Shown piece after piece: positions 53,889 to 64,000 of a stretch of 64,000 bases of DNA. Each line of letters starts with the position of its first letter. Position 1 is the stretch's first letter. The notes beneath the pieces are model-generated. The model saw only the letters and a program-made list of their open reading frames with translations, made no database searches and was not told where the DNA came from. Origin of the DNA: Pleurotus ostreatus/Saccharomyces cerevisiae fusant (lineage: Eukaryota; Opisthokonta); contig JAMQCK010000042.1 of the NCBI GenBank assembly GCA_024196135.1, positions 79,536 to 143,535 of the forward strand. The letters run 5' to 3'. A program made the position numbers and the translations under genes.

Positions 53889-55159
53889 CTAATATGCGTA
53901 TGTCATGTGCTTCTCCCATCCCGGATAAAACGGGTCCTCATCCAACGTGCGCTCCTTCCAATCTCTCGGCACCCACCCCTTCTCCTCCTGCTCCCTCGCA
54001 TACACGTCCAGCTCCGGGAGCACCTTGTGGTGAACATGCTCCGTGCCCTTGTAGTTCATGATCTGCGCGTCTCCCTCTCGCAGAATGCGCCGCACCAGGT
54101 GGGGAATGTAGGGCTCGTGCCGGAAGTCGGTGAGCGGTGTGAAGAGGGCCTTGAAGTTGAAGACGATGGCGCGAGAACGCGGGAGGCGGCGCAAAGTCTG
54201 CCAGTCGACGCGGAGGAAGACGTTGTCGATGGTGAGGTTGGGATCCTGCTGGGTGCGCTCGGCGAATTTGGGGTCGGACTCCTGGAGGAAGAGTGGTTCG
54301 CCGACTTCGAGGCCCCAGGAGCCACGCTGAATGGGTTTCTCGGTTTCCATCCTCTTGAAGTATCTGTTCGGTGCTGTAAGTAAGGTGCGTATGCTGCTTC
54401 TGCACAAGAGTTGCGCACCTGTCCATCGACATCTGCATCCTCTCCTTGTAATGTGGTACCGGGCCATGAATCTCGTGCAATGGCTTCCCCATCTTCCCCG
54501 CCGCGTTCCATCCTACAGACGAGCACACCACGCCAGCGCACATATGGTACAGCCCCGTCTTCTCATTCTCCAGCGTAAGCGCGAAGTCCTCCGGAACGTG
54601 GTCGAGCAGCACGCGCAATGCGTCCGCACCCTCCACGCCCTTGATACACACCTCCTTCCCGAGGATATGGTTCTGGAAGAGGAGTGTGTAAGGGTCGAGG
54701 GAGAAGCAGTTGGGATAGCGGACGAAGAGCCACTGTGCGACCATCTGGAGGAGCTCAGCGCATGCGAGTTCGGAGCCGGGGAGGGCGCCGAGGATCAGGG
54801 ATCCGTGGGTGGCGTAGAGGGCCTGTCGCTGGGCGATGCGCATGCGGTAAGTCGACTCGAGCTCGAGCCACCAGTCGGGCTCCATCTTCTTCAGAGCTGA
54901 GAAGGAGAGTGAGTTCGGGTGGCATACGAGGAGAAATTGGGATATACGCACCCATATGCTGGAAGTAGGCCCATCGGAAGGGGCGGTAGGGGCGTGGCTT
55001 AGCGGTGTCGACATTGAAGTGGGGAAGGGGCTTTGGTGGTGGTACACCGGACAGTGCGAAGTAATCGGGAAGGGCAGGACGTCTGCGGCGAAGCGCGATA
55101 AACAATGCGATGAGCGCTGCGAGCGCTGCAGGCGCGCCGTATACGAGCAGAGCGTGCAT
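53889..55159 (-). CDS. heme-dependent oxidative N-demethylase-like (DUF3445) protein
   Basis: Three exons (55159-54952, 54896-54419, 54363-53889) encode 386 aa. A hydrophobic N-terminal anchor (MHALLVYGAPAALAALIALF) followed by ALRRRRP suggests a type-I-like signal anchor with the rest in the cytosol or ER lumen. The DUF3445/HODM-alpha features are present: PFRWAYFQHMGALKKMEP, MVAQWLFVRYP, the IHGPVPHYKERMQMSMDRYF segment, IQRGSWGLEVGEPLF, VFLRVDWQTLRRLPRS and AIVFNFKALFTPLTD. Bacterial relatives bind heme and oxidatively demethylate amines; most fungal members are uncharacterised. Splice phases sum correctly. Confidence 0.85.
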
Positions 55160-55743
55160 AGTCTCTCGAAAGATGAGAGAGGCAGATGAGGGTAGTCGCC
55201 CAGGTATCCCTGCTTCGGGGAGCAATACTTACGTCCGCACCCGAGCTCAATCTTACGCTCGTATCGCACCTGCTCAGCTGATACGAGCCTACTCGAGTCA
55301 CATTGGGGACAGATAAAGGAGGTCAGAAGCGTCAGTTGAGCAGAGGGAGTGACGATGGGTGACGGACGCGAGTTCGCGAAAGGGTAGTTAGATAGGCAGA
55401 TAGACGATACAACAGCGCCGATAGGGAGAGGGTAGGGAGATAATGAGATAGAAGGCAGCAACTTGCCCGGCGGGGAGGTGAGGAATGTTGGAGACGGGTA
55501 GATTCAGGGAGCATGCAGTAGGCTTGGGAAGCAGGCCCTGCGAGCGCTGTAGATTGCAGTGGAGCGTGAGTCTTCTCAAGGTTGAACACAAGTTGAACTT
55601 TGTCATGTGAGTTTCGGTAGATGCCGAGACGATACCACGTGACAGGTTCGACTCGCGCTGTTGAAAGGAAATGTAACTCGAGGCCGACCATCAGCGTACA
55701 GTCAATGATAGCAGTACAACACAAGAGTAAGAGAGTACATAGA
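55160..55743. other. intergenic, no gene seen
   Basis: Promoter of the DUF3445 gene and 3' flank of SSF1, same strand. Nothing else recognised. Confidence 0.45.
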
Positions 55744-57267
55744 CTATCGCTGGCGCTTGCCTTGCGGCTTGCTGTATAGCTTGACCTTTTTCGGCGGTGG
55801 ACGCTCGTCCTCGCTAGCGCTGCTCTGTTCAGCCTCCTCTACTTCGCTGTCTTCTCCCTCACTGATCTCCTCTTCTTCGTCCCAGTCTTCGTCGTCATCC
55901 TTCCAGACGCCCTCACCATCGCTCCCATCGTCCTCCTCAACCTCTTCCTCATCGTCTTCGGCGGCCTCCATGTCTTCGTCTTCGTCCTCCCCTGCAGCGG
56001 CTGCCTTTTTGTCCTTGCCCTTCTTCGCAGCCTCCTCTGCTTTCTTCTTTGCCACGTTCCGCTCCTGGGCTTCGCGGCGCTCTTTGCGTATCCGCTCTTT
56101 CTCGAGATGGGCTGCCTTTTGCGCTGCGGTCTCCTTCTTGCTCTTCTTGACTGTAGCTTCATCAGCACTGGGTAAACAACGGATATGGTTACGAAGGACA
56201 TACCAAATTCGTGATAGATGACGCCTCCTTCCTTGCCCGGAAGACCCTCCGTGATCTTCACCAGGCGCAGCTCCATACGGGGACCAACCTCATCAAGACG
56301 GACGGCTCTCCTCTGGCCCTTCTTGTTATTGCGCCCGACGTAGTCTTCGGCGAGATCGACCGCATCCGCTTCTTCTCCTGCTTCACTCTGCGCTGAAGAT
56401 GCACTCTCGTAGCCGCCGTCAGGGCCAGCCTCGCCGCGCTTGCGTAGCAGGAAGTCGGCAATGTCCTTCTCGTTGCCGAGATCGAGGAATTCAGACGAGT
56501 GCGTCTTGCCGGCAGTGCCCTCGAGGATCTTGCGTACGCGACGGGAGACACCTTGCGGCTTGACAGTGATAATGTAGTGCCGGAAGTCGAGCGTACCCTT
56601 GTCGGGGTTGTAGGCGACGAGGACGACGCGACGGGCGGAGGAAAGTCGAAGGGATTTGGGGGAAAGGCCAGGGAAGAGGGACTGGAAGGCCTTCATGATG
56701 AGGGGTAGATGTGGTGGCGTGTCAGGTCCTGGTTGTGGGAAAGAGGCAAGAACAAGCTACTTGGGCAGTGGTTAGGAGGGTGGCAAGATACGCGGTATGC
56801 GCTGCGTACCAGAGGGGGAGACAGGTACTCCATGCCAATGCTGCGAGCATGGCGCGAGCTGGCAAGGATATCCTTCATGAGACTGTAGCGCTCAATCCGG
56901 AAGCTGAGCGTGGGGCCTGCCGGAAGACGAACGATGCGGAGGGAGGGGGCGACGGGGGTGAGGGTAAATGCGAGGAGATGGGTGACATGGAGTGCAGGTG
57001 CGATCGTGAAGTAGTCTTTGAGTTTATTCCTGTTTCGTTCCTGTAGATCGTTAGACAGCCGTACGTGCTGACCAGTGGGGAACGCACCTTCAGGCGACTA
57101 GCGGTGTTTGGTTCCATGACCTTGCGCAGATCGCGGACAAGGGTAGTGAGCGCTGTGCCAACCTGGCCATGCTTGATCACGAAAGACTTCGGTACGCCCT
57201 CTGCGGCACCCGCAGCTTGCGCCCCAGCCCCCTTCAGATGTGTCCTGGTTTTTCTGCGGCGACCCAT
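55744..57267 (-). CDS. SSF1: ribosome biogenesis protein SSF1 / Peter Pan (Brix domain)
   Basis: Nucleolar factor for 60S maturation (27S pre-rRNA processing). Four exons (57267-57088, 57040-56810, 56756-56204, 56150-55744) give 456 aa. The basic start MGRRRKTRTHLKG is followed by PKSFVIKHGQVGTALTTLVR, VMEPNTASRLKERNRNKLKD, the Brix core through FRIERYSLMKDI and IMKAFQSLFPGL, then DFRHYIITVKPQGVSRRVRK and MELRLVKITEGL. The last intron must use the acceptor at CTACAG, giving YHEFVKKSKKETAAQ, the conserved phrase; an earlier AG breaks the frame. The acidic tail (Glu/Asp runs) and basic end (KPQGKRQR) are typical. It shares a 125-bp promoter with the heme lyase gene. Confidence 0.93.
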
Positions 57268-57392
57268 GATGTTCACGCTCAAGGGCGGGAACTCGACTTC
57301 GAAAAATATTGATGGCATTCTCGCACGTGGCCCCCGCCGATCGTAGGTTCGCCGCCGAGCGGAACGACGAGCGCTTGTTTCCGGCCGCCACC
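57268..57392. promoter_or_regulatory. bidirectional promoter, SSF1 / CYC3
   Basis: Only 125 bp separate the two start codons. The CYC3 side has a GCCGCCACCATG start context. No TATA box was seen. Confidence 0.55.
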
Positions 57393-58164
57393 ATGTCTTG
57401 CCCCGTCGATCATACGAACATGCCCCCAAAGAGCTCTGGGGGCTGCCCCGTGGACCACGGGCAGTCCTCCTCCGCGGACAAATGTCCAGTCGACCACACG
57501 CCGAACTCGACATCGACCTCGACTTGGGCGCGCCTCTTCGGGAACTCGTCGACTCCCGGCGCCGGACCTTCGCTATCGACTGAACGCGAGGTCTCCTCGA
57601 TACCGCGCGGCGCGGAGGAAGGGAACTGGGTCTACCCATCCGAGGCGCAGTTCTTCGCCGCTATGGCTCGCAAGAACCACGACCCTCATGCAACCGACAT
57701 GAAGACGATTGTACCCATCCATAATGCGGTCAACGAACGTGCATGGGCGGAGATACAGAAGTGGGAGGCCGGAAGGGGTGGCGAGGCTTGTGGTGGATGC
57801 CGCCTCGTTAGCTTCCAGGGCAAGCCGACACAGCGTACGCCCAAGGCGACGTTCATGACATTGCTTGGGTGCGTCCATATTACTTCTTCTCTCAAGCTTC
57901 TCGTTGAAGCTTTTAAATAGATACTCAGCCCCCTTCGATCGACATGACTGGATTGTCGACCGCTGTGGTGTACGAACGCGCTACGTGATCGACTTCTACA
58001 CCGGCAGAAGTCAGGCCAACAATGCGCCCTCCTTCTATCTTGACGTTCGACCCGCTCTCGACAATTGGGAGGGCGTGAAGATGCGCGCGGAGAGACTGTT
58101 CGGAGACCTCCTAGGGCCTGGCGCGGCCGCGAATGCACCATCAACCAAGTCGACCACGCCATAG
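57393..58164 (+). CDS. CYC3: holocytochrome c synthase (cytochrome c heme lyase)
   Basis: Attaches heme to apocytochrome c in the mitochondrial intermembrane space. Two exons (57393-57868, 57921-58164) give 239 aa. The start is set by a near-ideal context, GCCGCCACCATG; an in-frame upstream ATG at 57312 would add 27 residues. Three heme-regulatory CPV motifs occur in the first 40 residues (SCPVDHT, GCPVDHG, KCPVDHT). Conserved family stretches follow: NWVYPSEAQFFAAMARKN, VPIHNAVNERAWAEIQKWE, ARLFG upstream of these, and after the intron PFDRHDWIVDRCG, RYVIDFYTG and FYLDVRPALDNWEG. The fungal family is usually 230-310 aa, so it is complete. Confidence 0.93.
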
Positions 58165-58367
58165 CGTTTAGACAAAGTAGACGTGTATGTTATATCGGAA
58201 CGGAGTGATCCACTAATACTACCCCTCACATTCTACTCTGACGACAAGGATGGCCTTTCATGACGAGGTACGGTGAGTCAGGCTTTGCTTCGACCCTCGA
58301 GACCTTGAACGTCGTTGAGCAGTCGGTGAGAACTAAATCTACATTCTATATGTTGTACATTGAATAT

Positions 58368-61300
58368 TTACTGCAGGAATCCCGTCTCTCGCCAGTGCTT
58401 GCACCATTTGACTACCAATTCCCGAGTCGTTGGTGGGGCATTGGCAATGCTCGGCGCCACCTTCCCTGTCTTCTCCGTGACATAGACCATGGGCGCTCGC
58501 TTCGATGCATTCTGGTATCGGGCGCGGAAGAATGGCTATCGAATGGCTTCAGCGACTTTGGCAGCTCACTACAATGATGTGCACTCACCAGCAACTTAAT
58601 GATAGGGTTCTTGACCGGGTCCTGCTCGCTCGCCTCCAGCCGACGCACGTACTCGGCCTTGTCGACAGCTTCGAATACGAGCCCAGCATCGCGCAAGCCG
58701 CCAAGGATGTCCTCGTCCCAGCTCGTCGGAAGCGGGTCAACGATATGGTAGACGGTACTCTGCGGCGCGTCTGCGCGGTGCACGAGCTCAGAGATCGACC
58801 GTCCGGCGTAGTCAACAGGCAGCCAGTAGACGCGTTCATCGGTCTTGGGGAGCGCGCCCATCGTCTGGGCGCCCTTGAACATCAGAGGCCATGCCTCGGT
58901 CTCATTCCACACGCCGCTGGATGGCGATCAGCTTCTACTTCGCTGCAGTGCATATCTCGGCGCGCACCTCCCGGTATCGCCCACCATCTGCCCAATGCGC
59001 AAGACGCCAACGCGCACGCCCTTCTCTGCCGCGCGTTGGCAAAGTTTCTCGACGACCCACTTGCTGCGCGCGTAGCCAGTGCCAACCGCCGTCGAGGGGG
59101 AGGCGGAGAAGTCTTCCGGCACACGCTCCTCGGGGCCGGCCTGGCGGCAGGAGATGGAGGAGCTGAAGAAGAAATCGGCGCCCTGAGCGGAGGCGAGAGC
59201 GAGGTTGATGAGATGCAGTGCGCCACCGACGTGCTCGTCGTATGAGGCGAGGCTGAGGTTGAAGTTGACGGGCCAGGCGTTCTGGGCGGAAGGTCAGCTC
59301 TGGAAAGCGAGATGCATTTGGAAAGCGCTGACATGGATGACAGACGTGATCTCGCCGGACAGGGCGTCGCGCACAGACTGGGGGAGTCCCAGGTCCTCGG
59401 CGTTCGGGTTGGCGGCATAGGAGACGACCTTGGAAGCTTGCTCCTCTGTCAAGGAGAGCTTGCGCTGTGCGAGCGAGTCCTTGACACGCGCAAGGGAGAC
59501 TTCGTGTGACTTGGCGCGCGACAAGCAAACGACCTTCTTCACGGCAGGAGAGGCTGTCAACTGCGCGAGGATGTGTGCACCAAGGGAGCCAGTAGCGCCG
59601 GTCAGGAGCTGTGACGGCAAATCAGCTTCATACGCCGCGATTACTCAAACATGCGACTTACGACGACCTGCGAATCCTTTCCAGCATTTCCTGCGGCCTT
59701 CTTGCTCGTCAGCTGCGCCGCCCACTTGTCGACCATCTTCAGCATCAGGTCGTGCTGGGATGCATCGGACGTCGTGGCGCCCGAGCCTGACTGCAGCTCG
59801 GCGATGTACTCGGCAAGCTTCGTCACCGTTGGATGCTCGTATACGACTGATAGCAGCGTCAGCGAGGCTCCTCTATGCATCAACACCCGCAGCCTGCGTA
59901 CCATTCTGTCCTAGGACTTGGTCGCCGAGATCGAGGCTTTTCTGCAGCGTATTCCGGATGCGCGTGCCCTGCAGCGAATCGACGCCGAACGCAAAGAGGT
60001 CGATGTCGCGCGTGAGCAGGCCGGCCTTCGTCGTCCCGACTGTCTTCGCGATGGTGTCGAAGACGAATTGCTCGAGCTCCTGACCGGAAAGGCGAAGCTT
60101 CTCTGCTTGATTGCCCTGCTCGAAGCGGTCGTAGACTTTGTCGATGATGTCCTTGAACTTGGCGTAGCAAGCCGGGCGCAGAATGCTCATTTTCGTCGCC
60201 ACGGGAATCTGGGTGCCGTATCTGGTGCAAGACAGATCAGTGGATATGGGCAATGCGTCAAGTGAGATGCACTCACGGCAGGAACTCAATCATCTCAGGC
60301 AACAAGCGCGAGTGCGTCGGCGCTGCCTCGTTCGCCATCTCGATGACCGGCCAGATCTTGTCCATCAACTCCTCGCGCGACATATTCTTCGCCAGGTCGC
60401 TCGGCAGAATCAGACATCCCGTCTGCGGTCTTCCCGCCCCGAAGACGATGGCCTCCTGTACCAGCGGGCTGTTCCCCCGAATCGCCAGCTCGATCGGCAC
60501 CGGGTTCGTCTTCTCACCGAGGGTCTGCACCAGCGTGTCGTCAAGGCGGCCGACGTACTTGTACAGCCCGGGACGCTCGGGATGCTGGAGGAAGAGGTCC
60601 TTGGTGGCGTAGGAACCGTCGGGGCGGTTGGTCTCGATCTTGGGCGGGTAGCCGTCTTTGACGACGAGCTCGAATGCGTCGTTGCCGCGGGGCTCGAAGA
60701 CGAGGAAGTCCTTGCTTGAAGGGAGGGGTCGGACCCAGTTCCAGAGCTTGTCTGTGATGAAGTCGCGCTGCGAGTTCATGAGGGAGCCTGTCTAGGCGAA
60801 GAGGTTAGTGATCCTGTTCAAGTTACGAACATGAAATCTTACCTCCGTCGTGCCGTAGATGCTCAAGAGGTTGACGTTCGCCTTCGTTAGGCGGTCACCG
60901 AGGTCGTCCTAAGCGATGTATGAGTCAGTCAGATCGCTAACTCTGCAGAGGGATACTGACGGGAAGCGCAGCCCCAGCGTAGCTGACGACGTCGAAGCTT
61001 GCCAAGGCGTCGATGCCCTCGACAGTCTCGCCCATTAACTTGATCACATAGGGGACGGCGAAGCACTGCTTGACCGGAGGCGAGGCTGCGAGCACCTTCA
61101 CGATGTTCCCCGATGTCAGCGGGAGGTGAGGCGGGAACAGCGTGATAGGCTGGCAAGCGTAGAAACAGCGGAAGATGGCGAAGTGCCCATATCCGTGGAA
61201 CACGGGTAGGGTGCTGAATGCTGGCTTGTTCTGGTTGAGCGCGATGTTGGCGACGAGACCGTAGTGCGTCACGTAGACGGGCTTGGGGAAGCCAGTCTGT

Positions 61301-61992
61301 GATGCGTCAGAAGGCGGTCCCGCTGAGGCCGCGGGGGACTTACCGATCCAGACGAGTGGAGAAGTACACCAGGGCGGTTGCGCTCCTGGTCGGGGGTGAG
61401 GCGGGCCTGATAGGGCTTCACCGAAGCCACTGCGGCGCCCTGCTCTCCCCACAGTGCAAAGCGCTTGTCAGGAATGATCTCGACGCTAATGCCCTGCTCG
61501 TGCAGCAGATGCTGGGCTTCGAGAGCATCATCTGCAAAGCGCGGCCCGTATATCAGGTGAGATGCCTTCGTCAGCTTCGTCAAGTGCGCGACCGCCTGTA
61601 CAGAGTTGTTGACGGACAGCAACAGCGCAGTCATGCCGAGCTTTGCGAGCGCCATCTCGAGGAACGACTCGTCGATGGAGCTGCTGACGAGCACGGCGAC
61701 GATACGCGGTGGTGGAAGTCCATCAGCAGCGGGCTCTGGCAGGAACCCAGGGATGGCAGAGTAGTGCCAGGCAAGGCGGTCGACTGCCTTCGCCACATCG
61801 CCGTATCTGCACGTGGGGAAATCAGTGGTGGGTCCAGCACAAAAATGGCAAGTCCTACGTCAATGGCTGAAGCAGCTTGCTAGAGTCATCGTTGGCCTCG
61901 CCGGTGTATATCGCGACGCGATCCGGCGTCTCGCGCGCGCGTTTCTCGAGAAGCTCGGTCAGCGAGCGGCAGTGGTACAGGATTGCGGCCAT
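58368..61992 (-). CDS. adenylate-forming reductase (A-T-R, NRPS-like)
   Basis: About 1,040 aa in roughly ten exons. The adenylation domain activates a carboxylic acid: LLHSSGSTGFPKPV (A3, joined across an intron), STLPVFHGYGHFAIFR, SYAGAALPDDLGDRL and LSIYGTTETG. The carrier domain is IDLFAFGVDSLQGTRIRNTL, with the phosphopantetheine Ser. The reductase (thioester reductase, Rossmann) domain has LLTGATGSLGAHILAQL, VIHNAWPVNFN (intron-joined), FFSSSIS, TGYARSKWVVEKL and LRIGQMVGDTGSG. The C-terminus ends PTTRELVVKWCKHWRETGFL. It should release an aldehyde or alcohol from the activated acid. I start at 61992 for its stronger ATG context; an in-frame ATG at 62040 is possible. No other biosynthetic gene is adjacent. 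Confidence 0.88.
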
Positions 61993-62847
61993 TGTCAAGG
62001 TCGGAGGAGAGATGCACGACAAGCTGCGGGGTGGCGACATCTATATCTCAACTCTTCGTCCTCGCCCGGGCCGCCGCGGGCCATCCTCTTCCACGCGAGA
62101 CGGATGAAAAGGGTGACGGAGCAACAACCGAGCGAGTTCGCCTGCCCCGGTTTGTCTCATGGGAAGAGGGGATACCGCAGTGCTCCTCCCCAGGGCGCTC
62201 GCCGCCGTGATATGGGCAGCCACAAGACCCGCGCGTGACGCTTTTAGCTCGGATGCTCTATTTTGGGCGTACCGGCAAGCCGTTTGCAAGGGAAGAAGGG
62301 TTGGGCATACGGTGAACGTATCTTTGCCATAGAATCGTCTTCGCTGCGTCCGCGGACGTACCGGATATAGCTGGGTAGTGTGAATGGGCATCACATTCAA
62401 TAGGTTCGTCCTTTGTCTTCCCTTTCTGCCTGTTCAAGTGCGCCTTACCTGAATTTGAGGCAAAGTCTCACATGACCTGTTCAGTGGGCGGCGTCAAAAC
62501 CGCTCCTGCGGGTCGCTCAACCTAATCATTGTTCCCCAGTGATGTTCAAGTACCCCACACTCGCCCCGCACCTCCCCAGGTGACGCAGACGCGCGCGCGA
62601 AAACGTGAAGTTATAACTGGAACACGCAGGGTGTCGTTCCCATGACCCGTCCCTTCTCGCCTGTCAAGCCACTCAATTGCAGTCGAACATCCACCCCCTT
62701 GTCCCTACCTGAAGCTAGGACTGAATGGAGACAAGTGGCCCGCGGCGGTCCGCCGTGGGAGCACGCGACGTACGCGCTCTGCGCACAAGTACATAACGCG
62801 CCAGGGAGAGATGAGTGAAGCAGGCGAGTCTTGCCTCCGTCCTCATC
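61993..62847. other. intergenic between reductase and MFS gene
   Basis: Divergent promoters of the flanking genes. No coding region supported. Confidence 0.45.
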
Positions 62848-64000
62848 ATGCATCACCACCTCGAGCCGGAAGACATCGTACCCATGCCTTCGTCCATCCG
62901 CAATGCTTCGCGCCCTCCCTCGTTCAAGGACGAGAAGCCGACGGTCGAGGAAGTGGAAGTGGCGCAACCCAAGACGCGCGACTGGAACGACCGCGACACT
63001 GCGCTCGACGTGGATGCGCATCCAGGGTTCTGGGGCAAGGTCTTCAAGCAGAACCCGTCCAAGCAGTTCATGGACGATGTCGTCGAGATGAACAAGACGG
63101 AGCTCAATGCGAAGGACGTCAAGAGGATTGAACGTAGGATTGATGTAGGCCTGCCACCTTGTTTTCGAGCGTACTCGTAGCTGACTAAGTCGAATAGCTG
63201 CTCATCATGCCATGCCTGGCTATCTGCTACGCGGTACGTCTTCACTTGTCCAACGACGCTAATCCGTGTGCTCACGCAACCTTTCTTAGTTCTACTACAT
63301 GTGCGCTCTACCGGCTTTGCTTGTCGAACCCCGCTGACCCTCGTTCGCGCAGTGACAAGACGACCCTCTCTTACGCCGGTGCGCGCAGTGCTCAGCGTCC
63401 TTCGCTTCGTGCTCATCGCTTTCCCAGCTATATTTGGCATCAAGGAAGACCTCAAGCTCAACGGCGAGGAATATGTATGTTGTCCCTTTCTTCGTATGTG
63501 CTGCGCTCGGACTGACCTCGGGTGAAGAGCTGGCTTTCCAGTTTGTTCTACTGTCAGTCGGGTTTCCCGCACTCAGTAATGCCGTCTGACCGTACACGCA
63601 GTTGGCTGGCTGGCATGGGCGCTCCCGACGAACTTGCTGATGCAGAAGTTCCCCATCAACAAGTACCTGGCGTTCAACGTGAGTCTACTTCGATACGTAG
63701 AGTCTGTTCGTTTACTCACCGCCCTCCCCAGATTTTCCTATGGGGCGTTTTCTTGATGGCGCAAGCGGCGAGCCGGAACTTCCTCGACATGGCGGTCCTG
63801 CGGACGATCTCTGGTGCTGCTGAGGCGACCGCTGATCCGGCCTTTGTCATGATCACAGGTGGGTATCCCATCTCGGTGAATATGTGCAGGGATGCTGATA
63901 CTACGAAGGGATGTGGTACACTCGCGCCCAACAGCCGAGGCGCATTGGCTATTGGTACAGCGCCAATGGTATCGGTATCGCCATCGGTGGCTTGCTAGGC
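62848..64000 (+). CDS. MFS permease, allantoate/Dal5-type, 5' part (truncated by window)
   Basis: Starts MHHHLEPEDIVPMPSSIRNA, with a long cytosolic N-terminus (GFWGKVFKQNPSKQFMDDVV, KRIERRID). The permease core is split by short introns: LLIMPCLAICYAFYYIDKTT, LSYAAIFGIKEDLKLNGEEY, SWLSSLFYFGWLAWALPTNL, MQKFPINKYLAFNIFLWG, LRTISGAAEATADPAFVMIT, WYTRAQQPRRIGYW and SANGIGIAIGGLLG at the edge. This matches the anion:cation symporter family. About six of the expected twelve helices lie inside the window. It is of the same superfamily branch as the gene at 12.5-15 kb but not a close copy. It is divergent from the adenylate-forming reductase. Confidence 0.85.

Overview
This window is nuclear DNA of a filamentous basidiomycete, most likely an agaricomycete. 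Genes are dense and cut by many short introns (about 42-70 nt, GT...AG). The gene content fits too: several divergent F-box genes, GH1 glucosidases, tiny cysteine-rich metallothioneins, an adenylate-forming reductase, and complete sets of conserved eukaryotic housekeeping proteins. The species cannot be fixed by eye. All models were assembled by hand from splice sites, reading phase and conserved protein motifs. Where I summed the exons, the total is a multiple of three.

Layout. 1-8 kb: PKA catalytic subunit (-) and proteasome alpha-4 (+) share a promoter, then two convergent F-box genes. 8.6-12.1 kb: a 35-residue metallothionein (+), then a large F-box protein with hydrophobic N-terminal segments (-). 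12.5-21 kb: a 17-exon MFS permease (-) and an EDC4/Ge-1 decapping scaffold (-). 21.5-27.8 kb: three tandem paralogues (-) with two Cys/His clusters plus a MYND finger. 27.8-29.6 kb: a stretch without a recognisable gene, then a second metallothionein (+). 30-40.6 kb: BET4 (-), SYF1 (+), a small coiled-coil protein (-), a C78-type deubiquitinase (+) and HPC2/ubinuclein (-). 41.2-44 kb: HSP20 (-) with upstream heat-shock elements and an F-box gene (-). 44.6-50.8 kb: two tandem GH1 genes (+). 51-58.2 kb: a one-span membrane protein (-), a WD40 protein (+), a heme-dependent oxidative demethylase-like protein (-), SSF1 (-) and cytochrome c heme lyase (+). 58.3-64 kb: an A-T-R adenylate-forming reductase (-) and the 5' part of a second MFS permease (+), cut by the window end.

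Most housekeeping genes sit as head-to-head pairs with 125-280 bp between start codons, and tail-to-tail partners are often under 210 bp apart (2 bp in one case). The more lineage-specific content lies in the duplicated genes: the MYND triplet, the GH1 pair, the metallothionein pair and the F-box genes. The two metallothioneins lie 21 kb apart but keep the same promoter block at identical spacing, so they are probably co-regulated. No rRNA, tRNA, CRISPR array or intact transposon was seen.
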